A stretch of 64,000 bases of DNA, from positions 2,387,289 to 2,451,288 of the forward strand of contig NC_014378.1 in the NCBI RefSeq assembly GCF_000144695.1. Reading direction: 5' to 3'. The notes beneath the pieces were generated by a model that was given only the letters and a program-made list of their open reading frames with translations, did not search any database and was not told the DNA's origin. The DNA is from Acetohalobium arabaticum DSM 5501 (GTDB lineage Bacteria > Bacillota > Halanaerobiia > Halobacteroidales > Acetohalobiaceae). Shown here piece after piece: positions 56,963 through 64,000 of this stretch (positions are counted from its first letter, which is position 1; the number at the start of each line of letters is the position of its first letter). The position numbers and the translations under genes were made by a program.

Positions 56963-58303
56963 TTATTGTGCTTCCCTATCCGCTAAATCAACAAATTTAG
57001 TATACTCCTTTTGAAAGGCTAATTCTACTGTTCCTACTGGTCCATTCCTCTGCTTACCGACAATAATCTCTGTAATTCCCTGTTTTTCAGTATCAGGATT
57101 ATAATATTCATCACGATAGATAAAAGCAACTAAATCTGCATCCTGTTCAATACTCCCGCTGGCACGAAGATCACTTAATTGAGGCCGCTTATCATTCCGC
57201 TGTTCTACTGCTCTACTTAACTGTGATAAGGACACAACAGGTACATTCAGCTCTCTAGCCAATCCCTTTAATGAACGGGATATTTTAGAAACTTCCTGCT
57301 GTCTACTTTCTACCCGCCCTTGCCCCTGCATTAACTGTAAGTAATCAATTAAGATCAATCCTAAGCCATGTTCAGCTTTCATCCTTCGGGCCTTAGCCCG
57401 CATCTCCATAGCTGTAATTCCTGGAGTATCATCAATGAAAATATTAGCTTCACTGAGGTTTCCAGCAGCATTAGTCAACCGATTCCAGTCATCCTCATTT
57501 AGATAACCTGTCCGTAAGCGATGACCATCCACTTGAGCTTCAGAACATAACATCCTCTGGACTAACTGTTCTTTTGACATCTCCAAAGAAAAGATTGCTA
57601 CCGGTATATCCTCCTGTACTGCTGCATACTGGGCTATATTTAAAGCTAAAGCAGTCTTACCCATACTCGGACGAGCAGCAATAATTATTAAATCAGACTC
57701 CTGGAATCCAGAAGTCATCTGATCCAAATCATTAAATCCTGTTGGAACTCCGGTTACACCATCCTTATTATCATAAAGCTTCTCTAAATTATCAAAGGTA
57801 TCCATTAAGACATCTCGAATACCAGAATACTCCTGGATTGATCTCTTTTGAGAAATATTAAAGATTAACTGTTCAGCTTTATCCAACACTACATCTATTT
57901 CTTTGTCTCCCTGATAACCTAACTGTGAAATTTGATTGGCTGACTTAATTAAATTTCTAAGCAGCGACTTCTCTTCTACTATCTTGGCATAATATGTAAT
58001 ATTGGATGCCGTTGGCACACTGTCTGCCAGAGAAGTAAGATAAGCTACGCCTCCTATATCTTCTAAGGCTTCTTTAGCCCTCAATTCCTCACTAACAGTT
58101 ACTAAATCCACCGGTTCCCCTTTATCAAAGATCTCATTAATCACTTCATAAATGATAGCATGGGCCTTACGGTAGAAATCATCCGGTCTTAGAACCTCTA
58201 TTGCCTTTGCTATAGCATCACGGTCAATTAACATGGCCCCTAAAGTTGATTTTTCAGCATCAATACTGTGAGGCGGTACATTATCATTTAAATCTGCTTC
58301 CAT
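56963..58303 (-). CDS. dnaB: replicative DNA helicase
   Basis: 446 residues: N-domain NVPPHSIDAEKSTLGAMLID, linker, then RecA-like domain with Walker A AARPSMGKTALALN, Walker B LILIDYLQLM and QEVSKISRSLKGLARELNVP. ATG 58303 follows GGGAGGGG. Near rplI and rpsR, as usual in Firmicutes. Confidence 0.97.
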   Translation of the reverse strand: MEADLNDNVPPHSIDAEKSTLGAMLIDRDAIAKAIEVLRPDDFYRKAHAIIYEVINEIFDKGEPVDLVTVSEELRAKEALEDIGGVAYLTSLADSVPTASNITYYAKIVEEKSLLRNLIKSANQISQLGYQGDKEIDVVLDKAEQLIFNISQKRSIQEYSGIRDVLMDTFDNLEKLYDNKDGVTGVPTGFNDLDQMTSGFQESDLIIIAARPSMGKTALALNIAQYAAVQEDIPVAIFSLEMSKEQLVQRMLCSEAQVDGHRLRTGYLNEDDWNRLTNAAGNLSEANIFIDDTPGITAMEMRAKARRMKAEHGLGLILIDYLQLMQGQGRVESRQQEVSKISRSLKGLARELNVPVVSLSQLSRAVEQRNDKRPQLSDLRASGSIEQDADLVAFIYRDEYYNPDTEKQGITEIIVGKQRNGPVGTVELAFQKEYTKFVDLADREAQ

Positions 58304-58322
58304 CTCTACCCCTCCCTCAAAT

Positions 58323-58514
58323 CTATTTATCTTCAATTAATATTTTATCCAATACTTCCTCAATATCTTCTATTAGATTAATTTTAACTCCATCTTCGTA
58401 CTGTGGAATCTCCTGAGAATTATCAATAGGTAGAAAGACTTCCTTAACTACAGCCTGTTTAGCCCCATATATTTTCTCAATTATTCCGCCTCCGACTACA
58501 TTAACATTTGACAT
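58323..58514 (-). pseudogene. lon-family protease C-terminal remnant
   Basis: The last about 63 residues (VGGGIIEKIYGAKQAVVKEV, NLIEDIEEVLDKIL) match the Lon C-terminus after the catalytic lysine (GGLxEKxxAAxxAGxKxVxxP, xxxxEVL). The catalytic Ser-Lys segment and the ATPase domain are absent. A continuous frame reaches 58598, but its first 28 residues do not look like Lon and overlap a GC-rich segment. A lonB/lonC gene commonly stands between rplI and dnaB, so this is likely its decayed end. Confidence 0.65.
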
Positions 58515-58760
58515 CCTCTCCGCCCGTTCGCAAAGCTCACGAACGAAACTGACTTTACACTGCAACTTCCCGACTGAAAGGTCTAGAGTTCCATTCAATT
58601 TAGCAACTACTGTTTATTTTTAATTTCAACTATCACATGAAGTTTATACCTTATACTTAGGTTTTTAATTTAAGCTAGGAACTTTAATTTCTAACTGTTT
58701 ATAGACTACCTTTGATTCTATTAAATCTAAAACATTAAAATTCAACTTAAAAATTAAAGA
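58515..58760. other. non-coding gap with GC-rich scar
   Basis: 58515-58580 is GC-rich and carries GAGC..TGCGAACGGGCG, recalling the scar at 2858-2928. The remainder is AT-rich and shows no gene. Confidence 0.4.
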
Positions 58761-58788
58761 GAGCAGTTACTCTCTTCTGTAACTGCTC
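58761..58788 (-). terminator. rplI terminator
   Basis: GAGCAGTTAC / GTAACTGCTC with an eight-base loop, then U-rich sequence. Confidence 0.8.
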
Positions 58789-58842
58789 CTTTTGTGATTA
58801 GTCAATTTTTTGGAGCGATAAGTACTGGAATGAATAGTAGAT

Positions 58843-59289
58843 CTAAGCTTCAACAACTTTAACTTTAACTGTAGCTGTCACCTCGGTATGTAGGTTAATA
58901 GCAACCTTTTTAATTCCTAATGTCTTAATATTATCATCAAGCTCTACTTTACGTTTATCTATCTTAACTCCAGTTTTATCTTCAATTACTTCAGCAATAT
59001 CATTAGTAGTTACAGATCCAAAGAGTTTCCCAGTTTCTCCAGCTTTAACGGCAATCTCAAAAATTTCACCTTCTAACTTATTAGCCTTCTCTTTAGCTTC
59101 ATTTAATTCCTGCTGTCTCTTTCGCTCTTTGGCCTGCTTCTTCTGTTCTAATTTAGCCAACTGACTATCAGTAGCTTCAACAGCTAATCCTTTAGGTAAT
59201 AGATAATTACGAGCATGTCCATCAGCAACTTCTACAACCTCATCTTTTTCACCTAAGTCGTCAACATCTTCCTTTAAGATAACTTTCAT
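58843..59289 (-). CDS. rplI: 50S ribosomal protein L9
   Basis: 148 residues: KVILKEDVDDLGEKDEVVEV, GHARNYLLPKGLA, a charged central helix and GETGKLFGSVT. Normal length. In many Firmicutes the gdpP phosphodiesterase gene stands just upstream, after the DUF2232 gene; here it is missing. Confidence 0.98.
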   Translation of the reverse strand: MKVILKEDVDDLGEKDEVVEVADGHARNYLLPKGLAVEATDSQLAKLEQKKQAKERKRQQELNEAKEKANKLEGEIFEIAVKAGETGKLFGSVTTNDIAEVIEDKTGVKIDKRKVELDDNIKTLGIKKVAINLHTEVTATVKVKVVEA

Positions 59290-59386
59290 TGTTAATCTAA
59301 CGCCTCCTTATAAATTATATAATATATTTAATCCCTTGACAATATTAGATTAATAGTAATTAATCCTAAAATTAGAATCATTAACT

Positions 59387-60286
59387 CTAATCCTTCTCCT
59401 CTAACCCCCTATAGTCAAACCAGGCATCAAACAAACCTAAAAAGACTATAATTTGATTAAGAGGAATAAGGGCTAAGACTACTAGGATTACTTTTTGAAT
59501 TTTATCAGAAATATTAAATCTTTTCAAATAATGGGCCGTTACTGCTAAACCTTGGATTAAAAACACGAAATTAAAGATTAAATATAGATTCTGACCTACA
59601 GCAGTATTAATTAAAATAATTCCCAGTAAATATCCAGAAACTAAATATTTAGGAAACTTCCATTTAGCAAAAGTAAGAGGGGATTCATAATTGTAACCTA
59701 ATTTATTCAAAACTAAAAGCCCAACATAATAATTAATTAATCCATTTATCGAGCCAGCAGTTATAAATAAAGCAGGTAGCAAAACCTGAATTGATTCTTT
59801 TAAATTATTTGTTATAGCTTCCAATTCCTCTACTGTTGCTTGATCGAGACCTAACTCCTGATATTTGTCTATTGCCTGAGTTAGAATTGTTGCAGGATTA
59901 AAATTGAATAGGTAAAAGTTAATTGCTACCATTAACAGTGTTGAAAGAATCGAAGCAATAATGGCAACTACAATTAACTTATAAGGTGAAAATTCTTCTT
60001 CAAAAGCTGCTCCTAAAACTACTCCTACTAAACCAAAACCAACTAATACAACCAGAATCATTATAGGGTTGAGTAAAACTCCGAGAATAATACCACTCAA
60101 GATTGCTGTTAAAATACTTGTTTTAGTCCCCTGCCTAACACCTACCACAATCAGCGGAACAGGTAAAATAAATAAAAGTATTACTCCAATAATTGGCGGT
60201 AAATAAAAAGCAATCAATGATAGAATAACTGTTATAGCCGTAAATAAAGCTCCTTCTACTAATGATTTAGTTTCTAATCTTGCCAA
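59387..60286 (-). CDS. DUF2232 (YybS-like) membrane protein
   Basis: About 299 residues with seven to eight hydrophobic segments, e.g. LLFILPVPLIVVGVRQGTKTS and LSGIILGVLLNPIMILVVLVG. The family usually lies near rpsR, gdpP and rplI, as here. TTG 60286 after GAGGTG is preferred; a GTG at 60295 is also possible. Function unknown. Confidence 0.85.
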   Translation of the reverse strand: MARLETKSLVEGALFTAITVILSLIAFYLPPIIGVILLFILPVPLIVVGVRQGTKTSILTAILSGIILGVLLNPIMILVVLVGFGLVGVVLGAAFEEEFSPYKLIVVAIIASILSTLLMVAINFYLFNFNPATILTQAIDKYQELGLDQATVEELEAITNNLKESIQVLLPALFITAGSINGLINYYVGLLVLNKLGYNYESPLTFAKWKFPKYLVSGYLLGIILINTAVGQNLYLIFNFVFLIQGLAVTAHYLKRFNISDKIQKVILVVLALIPLNQIIVFLGLFDAWFDYRGLEEKD

Positions 60287-60301
60287 GACCGTCACCTCTT
60301 A

Positions 60302-60625
60302 TTAGTTTCTCTTAATTATATGCTTTAATAATAAACTTAAATCGCCATACTCTTCTTCAATTTCATGGCCCTGATCAATATTCTCCTGTAGATTATCCCG
60401 AACCTTGCGCTCTAATTTATCCGGTGAAATACCTAAACGCTGTGCCAGTAAATATGTAGAGATTAATAAATTAGCTAATGCATCAATTATTTTAGATTGA
60501 CTATCTTGCAGCATTACTTTAAATAAATGAGAAACACTATTTAATAACTCACTCTTTAACCATTCTATTACTTTTAAGTTCTTAGTAATATTATTTTTCT
60601 GATTTTTGGAATTATACCCTTTCAT
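60302..60625 (-). CDS. MazG-like family protein
   Basis: 107 residues: VIEWLKSELLNSVSHLFKVM, IIDALANLLISTYLLAQRLGI and EEEYGDLSLLLKHI. Resembles small all-alpha MazG-like proteins often encoded beside DUF2232/rpsR in clostridia. AGGAGGAG before ATG. Nucleotide pyrophosphatase activity is not shown. Confidence 0.7.
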   Translation of the reverse strand: MKGYNSKNQKNNITKNLKVIEWLKSELLNSVSHLFKVMLQDSQSKIIDALANLLISTYLLAQRLGISPDKLERKVRDNLQENIDQGHEIEEEYGDLSLLLKHIIKRN

Positions 60626-60701
60626 TTCACTCCTCCTACTACTTATTTTCTATTAAAGTTATTTCTCGAGAAAATACCTTTTTTCCTGCTTAATAAAAAA
60701 A

Positions 60702-60724
60702 ACAGAGAGGAAATACCTCTCTGT
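60702..60724 (-). terminator. rpsR operon terminator
   Basis: ACAGAGAGG / CCTCTCTGT stem with a short loop and eight U. Confidence 0.88.
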
Positions 60725-60733
60725 CTTAGGTCT

Positions 60734-60949
60734 TTAATCAACTGTAAAGGGCAATAAAGCTATACTTCTGGCCCGTTTAATAGCTTTTGTTAACTGTCTT
60801 TGATGACGAGCACAGTTTCCAGAAATTCTCCGCGGGACAATCTTTCCGCGGTCAGTTAAATACTTGTCTAATTTATTAACTTCTTTATAATCTATATGGT
60901 CAATCTTATTAGCACAGAATTCACAAGACTTTCTACTACCGTATCCCAT
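60734..60949 (-). CDS. rpsR: 30S ribosomal protein S18
   Basis: 71 residues: [16 protein letters not shown] and [26 protein letters not shown]. It retains a zinc-type Cys pair and third Cys (CEFC...C). Third gene of rpsF-ssb-rpsR. Confidence 0.98.
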   Translation of the reverse strand: MGYGSRKSCEFCANKIDHIDYKEVNKLDKYLTDRGKIVPRRISGNCARHQRQLTKAIKRARSIALLPFTVD

Positions 60950-60974
60950 CTGACTTCCCTCCTTATCTTTGAAT

Positions 60975-61361
60975 CTAAAATGGAACGTCTATATCGTCTT
61001 CCTCAAGATTATCTGCTTGTCCCTGTTGAGAACGATCATCACTAGGCCAATCCAGAAAGCGAACATTATTAGCTACAACTTCTGATACTCTTCTTTGTTG
61101 ACCTTCATTATTTTCATAACTTCTAATCTGTAAACGCCCTTCTACTGCAACTAATCTTCCTTTTCCTAGGTGGTTGGCACAGTTTTCTGCCTGTTTTCTC
61201 CAGACGACTATATCAATAAAATCTACATCTCGCTCGCCTTCTTGATTAGTATAAGGACGTTCAACTGCCAAAGAAAAGTTAGCAACTGCTACTCCATTAG
61301 GAGTATATCTTAATTCCGGATCATCAGTTAATCGTCCAATCAAAATAATCTTATTTAACAC
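60975..61361 (-). CDS. ssb: single-stranded DNA-binding protein
   Basis: 128 residues: OB-fold [43 protein letters not shown], and the C-terminal acidic tip DDIDVPF. GTG start after AGGTGG. Confidence 0.97.
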   Translation of the reverse strand: MLNKIILIGRLTDDPELRYTPNGVAVANFSLAVERPYTNQEGERDVDFIDIVVWRKQAENCANHLGKGRLVAVEGRLQIRSYENNEGQQRRVSEVVANNVRFLDWPSDDRSQQGQADNLEEDDIDVPF

Positions 61362-61400
61362 TTAAAGCACCACCTTTATGATTAAACTTACTTCTCAAAT

Positions 61401-61688
61401 TTACTGCTCATCACGCAGAATAATAAATCTTAAAATATTATCATCCAATCTATAGGCTCTTTCTAATTCATCTATAGTTTCAGATTCGCCTTCGAAATTA
61501 ACAACAGTATAATACCCAGCCTTATGATCATCTAATTCATAAGCTAGATTTTTAGTTCCCCACTTATCGATATTGCTGATTTCTCCTTTATTTTCATCAA
61601 TAGTATCGGTGATCTTTTCTACTATTTCCTCAGTAGCGTCATCTTCTAAGTCAGGATTTACAATAAACATTGTTTCATACTTACGCAT
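61401..61688 (-). CDS. rpsF: 30S ribosomal protein S6
   Basis: 95 residues: MRKYETMFIVNPDLEDD, WGTKNLAYELDDHKAGYYT and YRLDDNILRFIILR. ATG 61688 follows GGAGGTG; the longer frame to 61715 lacks a site. First gene of rpsF-ssb-rpsR. Confidence 0.97.
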   Translation of the reverse strand: MRKYETMFIVNPDLEDDATEEIVEKITDTIDENKGEISNIDKWGTKNLAYELDDHKAGYYTVVNFEGESETIDELERAYRLDDNILRFIILRDEQ

Positions 61689-61755
61689 CTTTGTACACCT
61701 CCTCCACTTGGTCAATGGCCCTATTCTTTATAAATAGAGCATGGATTACTAGACC

Positions 61756-61784
61756 ATTATAACATTTTTAACTTAAAATTGCAA
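61756..61784 (-). promoter_or_regulatory. rpsF operon promoter
   Basis: On the minus strand TTGCAA (61779-61784), 17 bases, TATAAT (61756-61761), about 68 bases before rpsF. The leader may hold an S6:S18 autoregulatory element, but I could not draw one with confidence. Confidence 0.7.
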
Positions 61785-61787
61785 ACT

Positions 61788-62891
61788 TTAAACATTGAAT
61801 CTAAAGTAACAGACATCTCCATCCTGAATAATATAGTCCTTGCCTTCTACCCGTAGGACTCCCTCATCTCTAGCATCAGCAAAGGAACCTGCTTCAACTA
61901 ACTTATCATAAGTAACTACTTCAGCTCTAATGAAACCTTTCTGCATATCAGTATGAATCTTGCCAGCTGCCTCAGGTGCTGTCGAACCTTTCTTGACTGT
62001 CCAGGCTCTAACTTCTTTGGGGCCGGCCGTAAAGAAGGTAATCAGTCCTAACAATTTATAACCGGCTTTGATTAATTTATCCAAGCCGGACTCTTCAATA
62101 CCTAATTCCTCTAAAAATAATTCTTCCTCTGTAGTTGATAATTCCGCCACTTCTGCTTCCACTTCAGCACTGACAGTAATTACTTCTGCTTCTTCACTGG
62201 CAGCATGGTTCCGAATAGCTTGTACATGCCGGCTTTCTTCTTTACCAATTTCATCTTCACTTACATTAGCAACATAAAGTGTCGGTTTAAGAGTTAACAA
62301 ATGACAGTCTCTAATCCGTTCTTTTTCTTTAGATGATAGCTCCACATTTCGAGCTGGCTGTCCATTATCTAAAGCAGTTTTAATCTTTTCTAATACTTCC
62401 ATCTCTTCTTTATACTTCTTTTCTCCACTCTTTAACATTCTTTCCGTCTTTTCTATTTTATTTTCGACTGTCTCCAAATCAGCTAAAATCAACTCAGTAT
62501 TTATCGTTCCAATATCACGCAGTGGATCTATATCACCTTCAACATGAGTAATATCACTATCTTCAAAACAGCGTACTACATGAATAATAGCATCTACTTC
62601 TCTAATATGGGATAAGAATTTATTACCCAACCCTTCGCCATCACTGGCTCCTTTTACTAAACCGGCAATATCAACAAACTCAATTGCTGTGGGAGTTGTT
62701 TCTTGCGGATTAATAATCTCCGTTAAAACTTCCAGTCTTTTATCCGGTACTTTAACGATCCCCATATTAGGATCTATAGTACAGAAAGGATAATTTTCTG
62801 CGCCAGCCCCTACTTCAGTAATTGCATTGAATAATGTAGACTTACCAACATTGGGTAAACCTACAATCCCACACTTCATTCCCATTACCAA
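61788..62891 (-). CDS. ychF: redox-regulated ATPase YchF (Obg family)
   Basis: About 363-367 residues: CGIVGLPNVGKSTLFNAIT, NYPFCTIDPNMG, FVDIAGLVKGASDGEGLGNKFL, and C-terminal TGS domain GPKEVRAWTVKKGS. Start may be TTG 62891 (best ribosome-site spacing) or ATG at 62885 or 62879. Confidence 0.96.
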   Translation of the reverse strand: MVMGMKCGIVGLPNVGKSTLFNAITEVGAGAENYPFCTIDPNMGIVKVPDKRLEVLTEIINPQETTPTAIEFVDIAGLVKGASDGEGLGNKFLSHIREVDAIIHVVRCFEDSDITHVEGDIDPLRDIGTINTELILADLETVENKIEKTERMLKSGEKKYKEEMEVLEKIKTALDNGQPARNVELSSKEKERIRDCHLLTLKPTLYVANVSEDEIGKEESRHVQAIRNHAASEEAEVITVSAEVEAEVAELSTTEEELFLEELGIEESGLDKLIKAGYKLLGLITFFTAGPKEVRAWTVKKGSTAPEAAGKIHTDMQKGFIRAEVVTYDKLVEAGSFADARDEGVLRVEGKDYIIQDGDVCYFRFNV

Positions 62892-62974
62892 TAACAGCTC
62901 CTTTAACTTAATTATAATCTAAACCACAACAACGATTATAACTTAAATTGGCGTTATCTTCAAGCCCAACAGAA

Positions 62975-63160
62975 TTATTCCTTGGTTGCAACTTTTTCTG
63001 TTACACTTTTCTCAAATTTAGACCGTGGCAGCATAATTACCCGACCACAACTTAGACACTTAACCTTAAAATCCATTCCGGTTCTTAAAACCTTCCATCT
63101 GTCATCACCACAAGGATGTTCCTTTCTAAATCTAACCACTTCACCTACTTCAAACTCCAT
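62975..63160 (-). CDS. DUF951 family protein
   Basis: 61 residues: EVGEVVRFRKEHPCGDDRWK, VLRTGMDFKVKCLSCGRVIM and LPRSKFEKSV. Conserved Cys-His and CxxC suggest metal binding. DUF951 is usually next to ychF, as here. Function unknown. Confidence 0.88.
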   Translation of the reverse strand: MEFEVGEVVRFRKEHPCGDDRWKVLRTGMDFKVKCLSCGRVIMLPRSKFEKSVTEKVATKE

Positions 63161-63237
63161 TACTGACCACCTCCCTTCCCATATTTCTTTCTATTTTTAT
63201 TATTTCCTTCCTTAATTAAATTAAAAATCTTTAACTG

Positions 63238-64000
63238 TCAGATGACAATCTTACGCTTTATATAACTGATTAAAAGACAGAAACAAACAACTCCCCCTAT
63301 CTTCCCTAAAAGAGGATAAATTATAGTTACTAACGAAGCAAAATGGAATCTGGCTAATAAAAAACCGACTACCATAAATATGACCAATAATTGATTCAAA
63401 GAAGTATCAAGCTCATTATCTACTCTTTTCACTAATCCATAAAAGCTACTAGTTGCTGTTGTAATCATAGCCAACCAGAGAATTATAGCATATAGAAGAT
63501 ATAATTCCATACTTTTATAACTTAAAATCTCCAGCATTGGTATTTGACTATTTTCAATCAAATTAAAGTTTTGTATCAATAATATATTAATCACTAATCC
63601 CAAAATAGTCAATATTACTCCGGTTAATAAGCTACCTAATTTTAATAATTTTTTTTGCTTAATCTTAGTTGGTAGGGCTGTTAATACCGGTAAAGCTAAA
63701 AAGAAATTATAAATAACATAATTAATAGCATGCAGAAACCAATTATTAGCTACTAAAGTGTTGGTTTTATATTCATTAATAGTAAATGAAAGATGACTTT
63801 TTATATTACATCCAAAAATTATCATTATAATTAAGATTAACCCAGGAACTAAAATAACATTTAACTTCATAATTCCTTCAATTCCCGACTTGATAGCTAA
63901 AATTATAATCATAATTGTCACTAAAATACCGATATTCTTATTTAATTGGAAATAATGGAAGAAGACTTCGCCACTACCTGATAACATAATTATGAAACTG
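63238..64000 (-). CDS. YkvI-family membrane protein (N-terminus outside window)
   Basis: At least 249 residues with about eight membrane helices, e.g. ILVTIMIIILAIKSGIEG and VIYNFFLALPVLTALPTKIK. It resembles the YkvI/GerAB-like amino acid transporter relatives. The frame stays open to the window edge and homologues are longer at the N-terminus, so the start is missing. Substrate unknown. Confidence 0.65.
   Translation of the reverse strand, partial: SFIIMLSGSGEVFFHYFQLNKNIGILVTIMIIILAIKSGIEGIMKLNVILVPGLILIIMIIFGCNIKSHLSFTINEYKTNTLVANNWFLHAINYVIYNFFLALPVLTALPTKIKQKKLLKLGSLLTGVILTILGLVINILLIQNFNLIENSQIPMLEILSYKSMELYLLYAIILWLAMITTATSSFYGLVKRVDNELDTSLNQLLVIFMVVGFLLARFHFASLVTIIYPLLGKIGGVVCFCLLISYIKRKIVI

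Noticed and set aside
58323-58598. Intact 91-residue gene
   Set aside because: The N-terminal 28 residues are translated scar sequence; only the Lon C-terminus is recognisable and its catalytic part is missing.

Overview
The window is AT-rich, almost entirely minus-strand coding DNA from an anaerobic Firmicute-type bacterium. The gene content points to the halophilic Halanaerobiales (Acetohalobium, Halobacteroides or Selenihalanaerobacter-like): Stickland-type glycine/betaine reductase genes, selenocysteine machinery, a betaine (BCCT) transporter, a selenocysteine formate dehydrogenase and acidic proteins. Taxonomy is inference from content, not from a marker gene search. Four UGA codons are read as selenocysteine here (two GrdA, one GrdH, one FdhA), so naive gene calling splits these genes.

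Layout. 1-9500: two near-duplicate betaine/glycine-type reductase units (grdA-grdI-grdH). They flank a BCCT transporter and a thioredoxin-reductase/thioredoxin-like fusion, and each is preceded by a promoter with a repeated TGATTATTTGTC/ATAATC-GATTAT operator. 9500-10300: non-coding DNA with an inverted-repeat element and the 5' part of a group II intron sitting just after the selB terminator. 10300-13600: selB and selA. 13650-14545: a deletion pseudogene, then a strong plus-strand promoter driving a 270-nt structured RNA. That RNA looks like an IscB-type omega RNA (HEARO) with no nuclease gene beside it. 14546-26900: a sulfur/redox locus. Two double-cubane-cluster-type reductases, each with an ATP-dependent activator, bracket a cystine-type ABC transporter, a MalY/PatB C-S lyase, a four-domain secreted rhodanese, CGGC-family proteins and a TDT/SLAC1-family channel. 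26900-34200: fdhD and a multisubunit NAD(H)-linked selenocysteine formate dehydrogenase. 34400-36600: a tnpB remnant, rex, lgt and tRNA-Phe. 36660-39600: a pabB-pabA-pabC operon. 39700-54000: a 13-gene purine operon (purD-K-E-patatin-B-C-S-Q-L-F-M-N-H) behind a tandem guanine plus PRPP riboswitch. 54000-56900: purB-purA. 56900-64000: dnaB, a lon remnant, rplI, a DUF2232 protein, a MazG-like protein, rpsR-ssb-rpsF, ychF, a DUF951 protein and a partial YkvI-like membrane protein.

How the genes fit together. Betaine would be imported by the BCCT carrier and cleaved reductively by GrdH/GrdI (component B) and GrdA, with electrons from the thioredoxin-reductase fusion. SelA and SelB supply selenocysteine insertion for GrdA, GrdH and FdhA. 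The formate dehydrogenase complex links formate/CO2 to NAD(H), possibly with ferredoxin. The most novel items are the orphan omega-RNA-like element, the paired double-cubane/sulfur locus, and the thioredoxin reductase fused to a cysteine-less thioredoxin domain.
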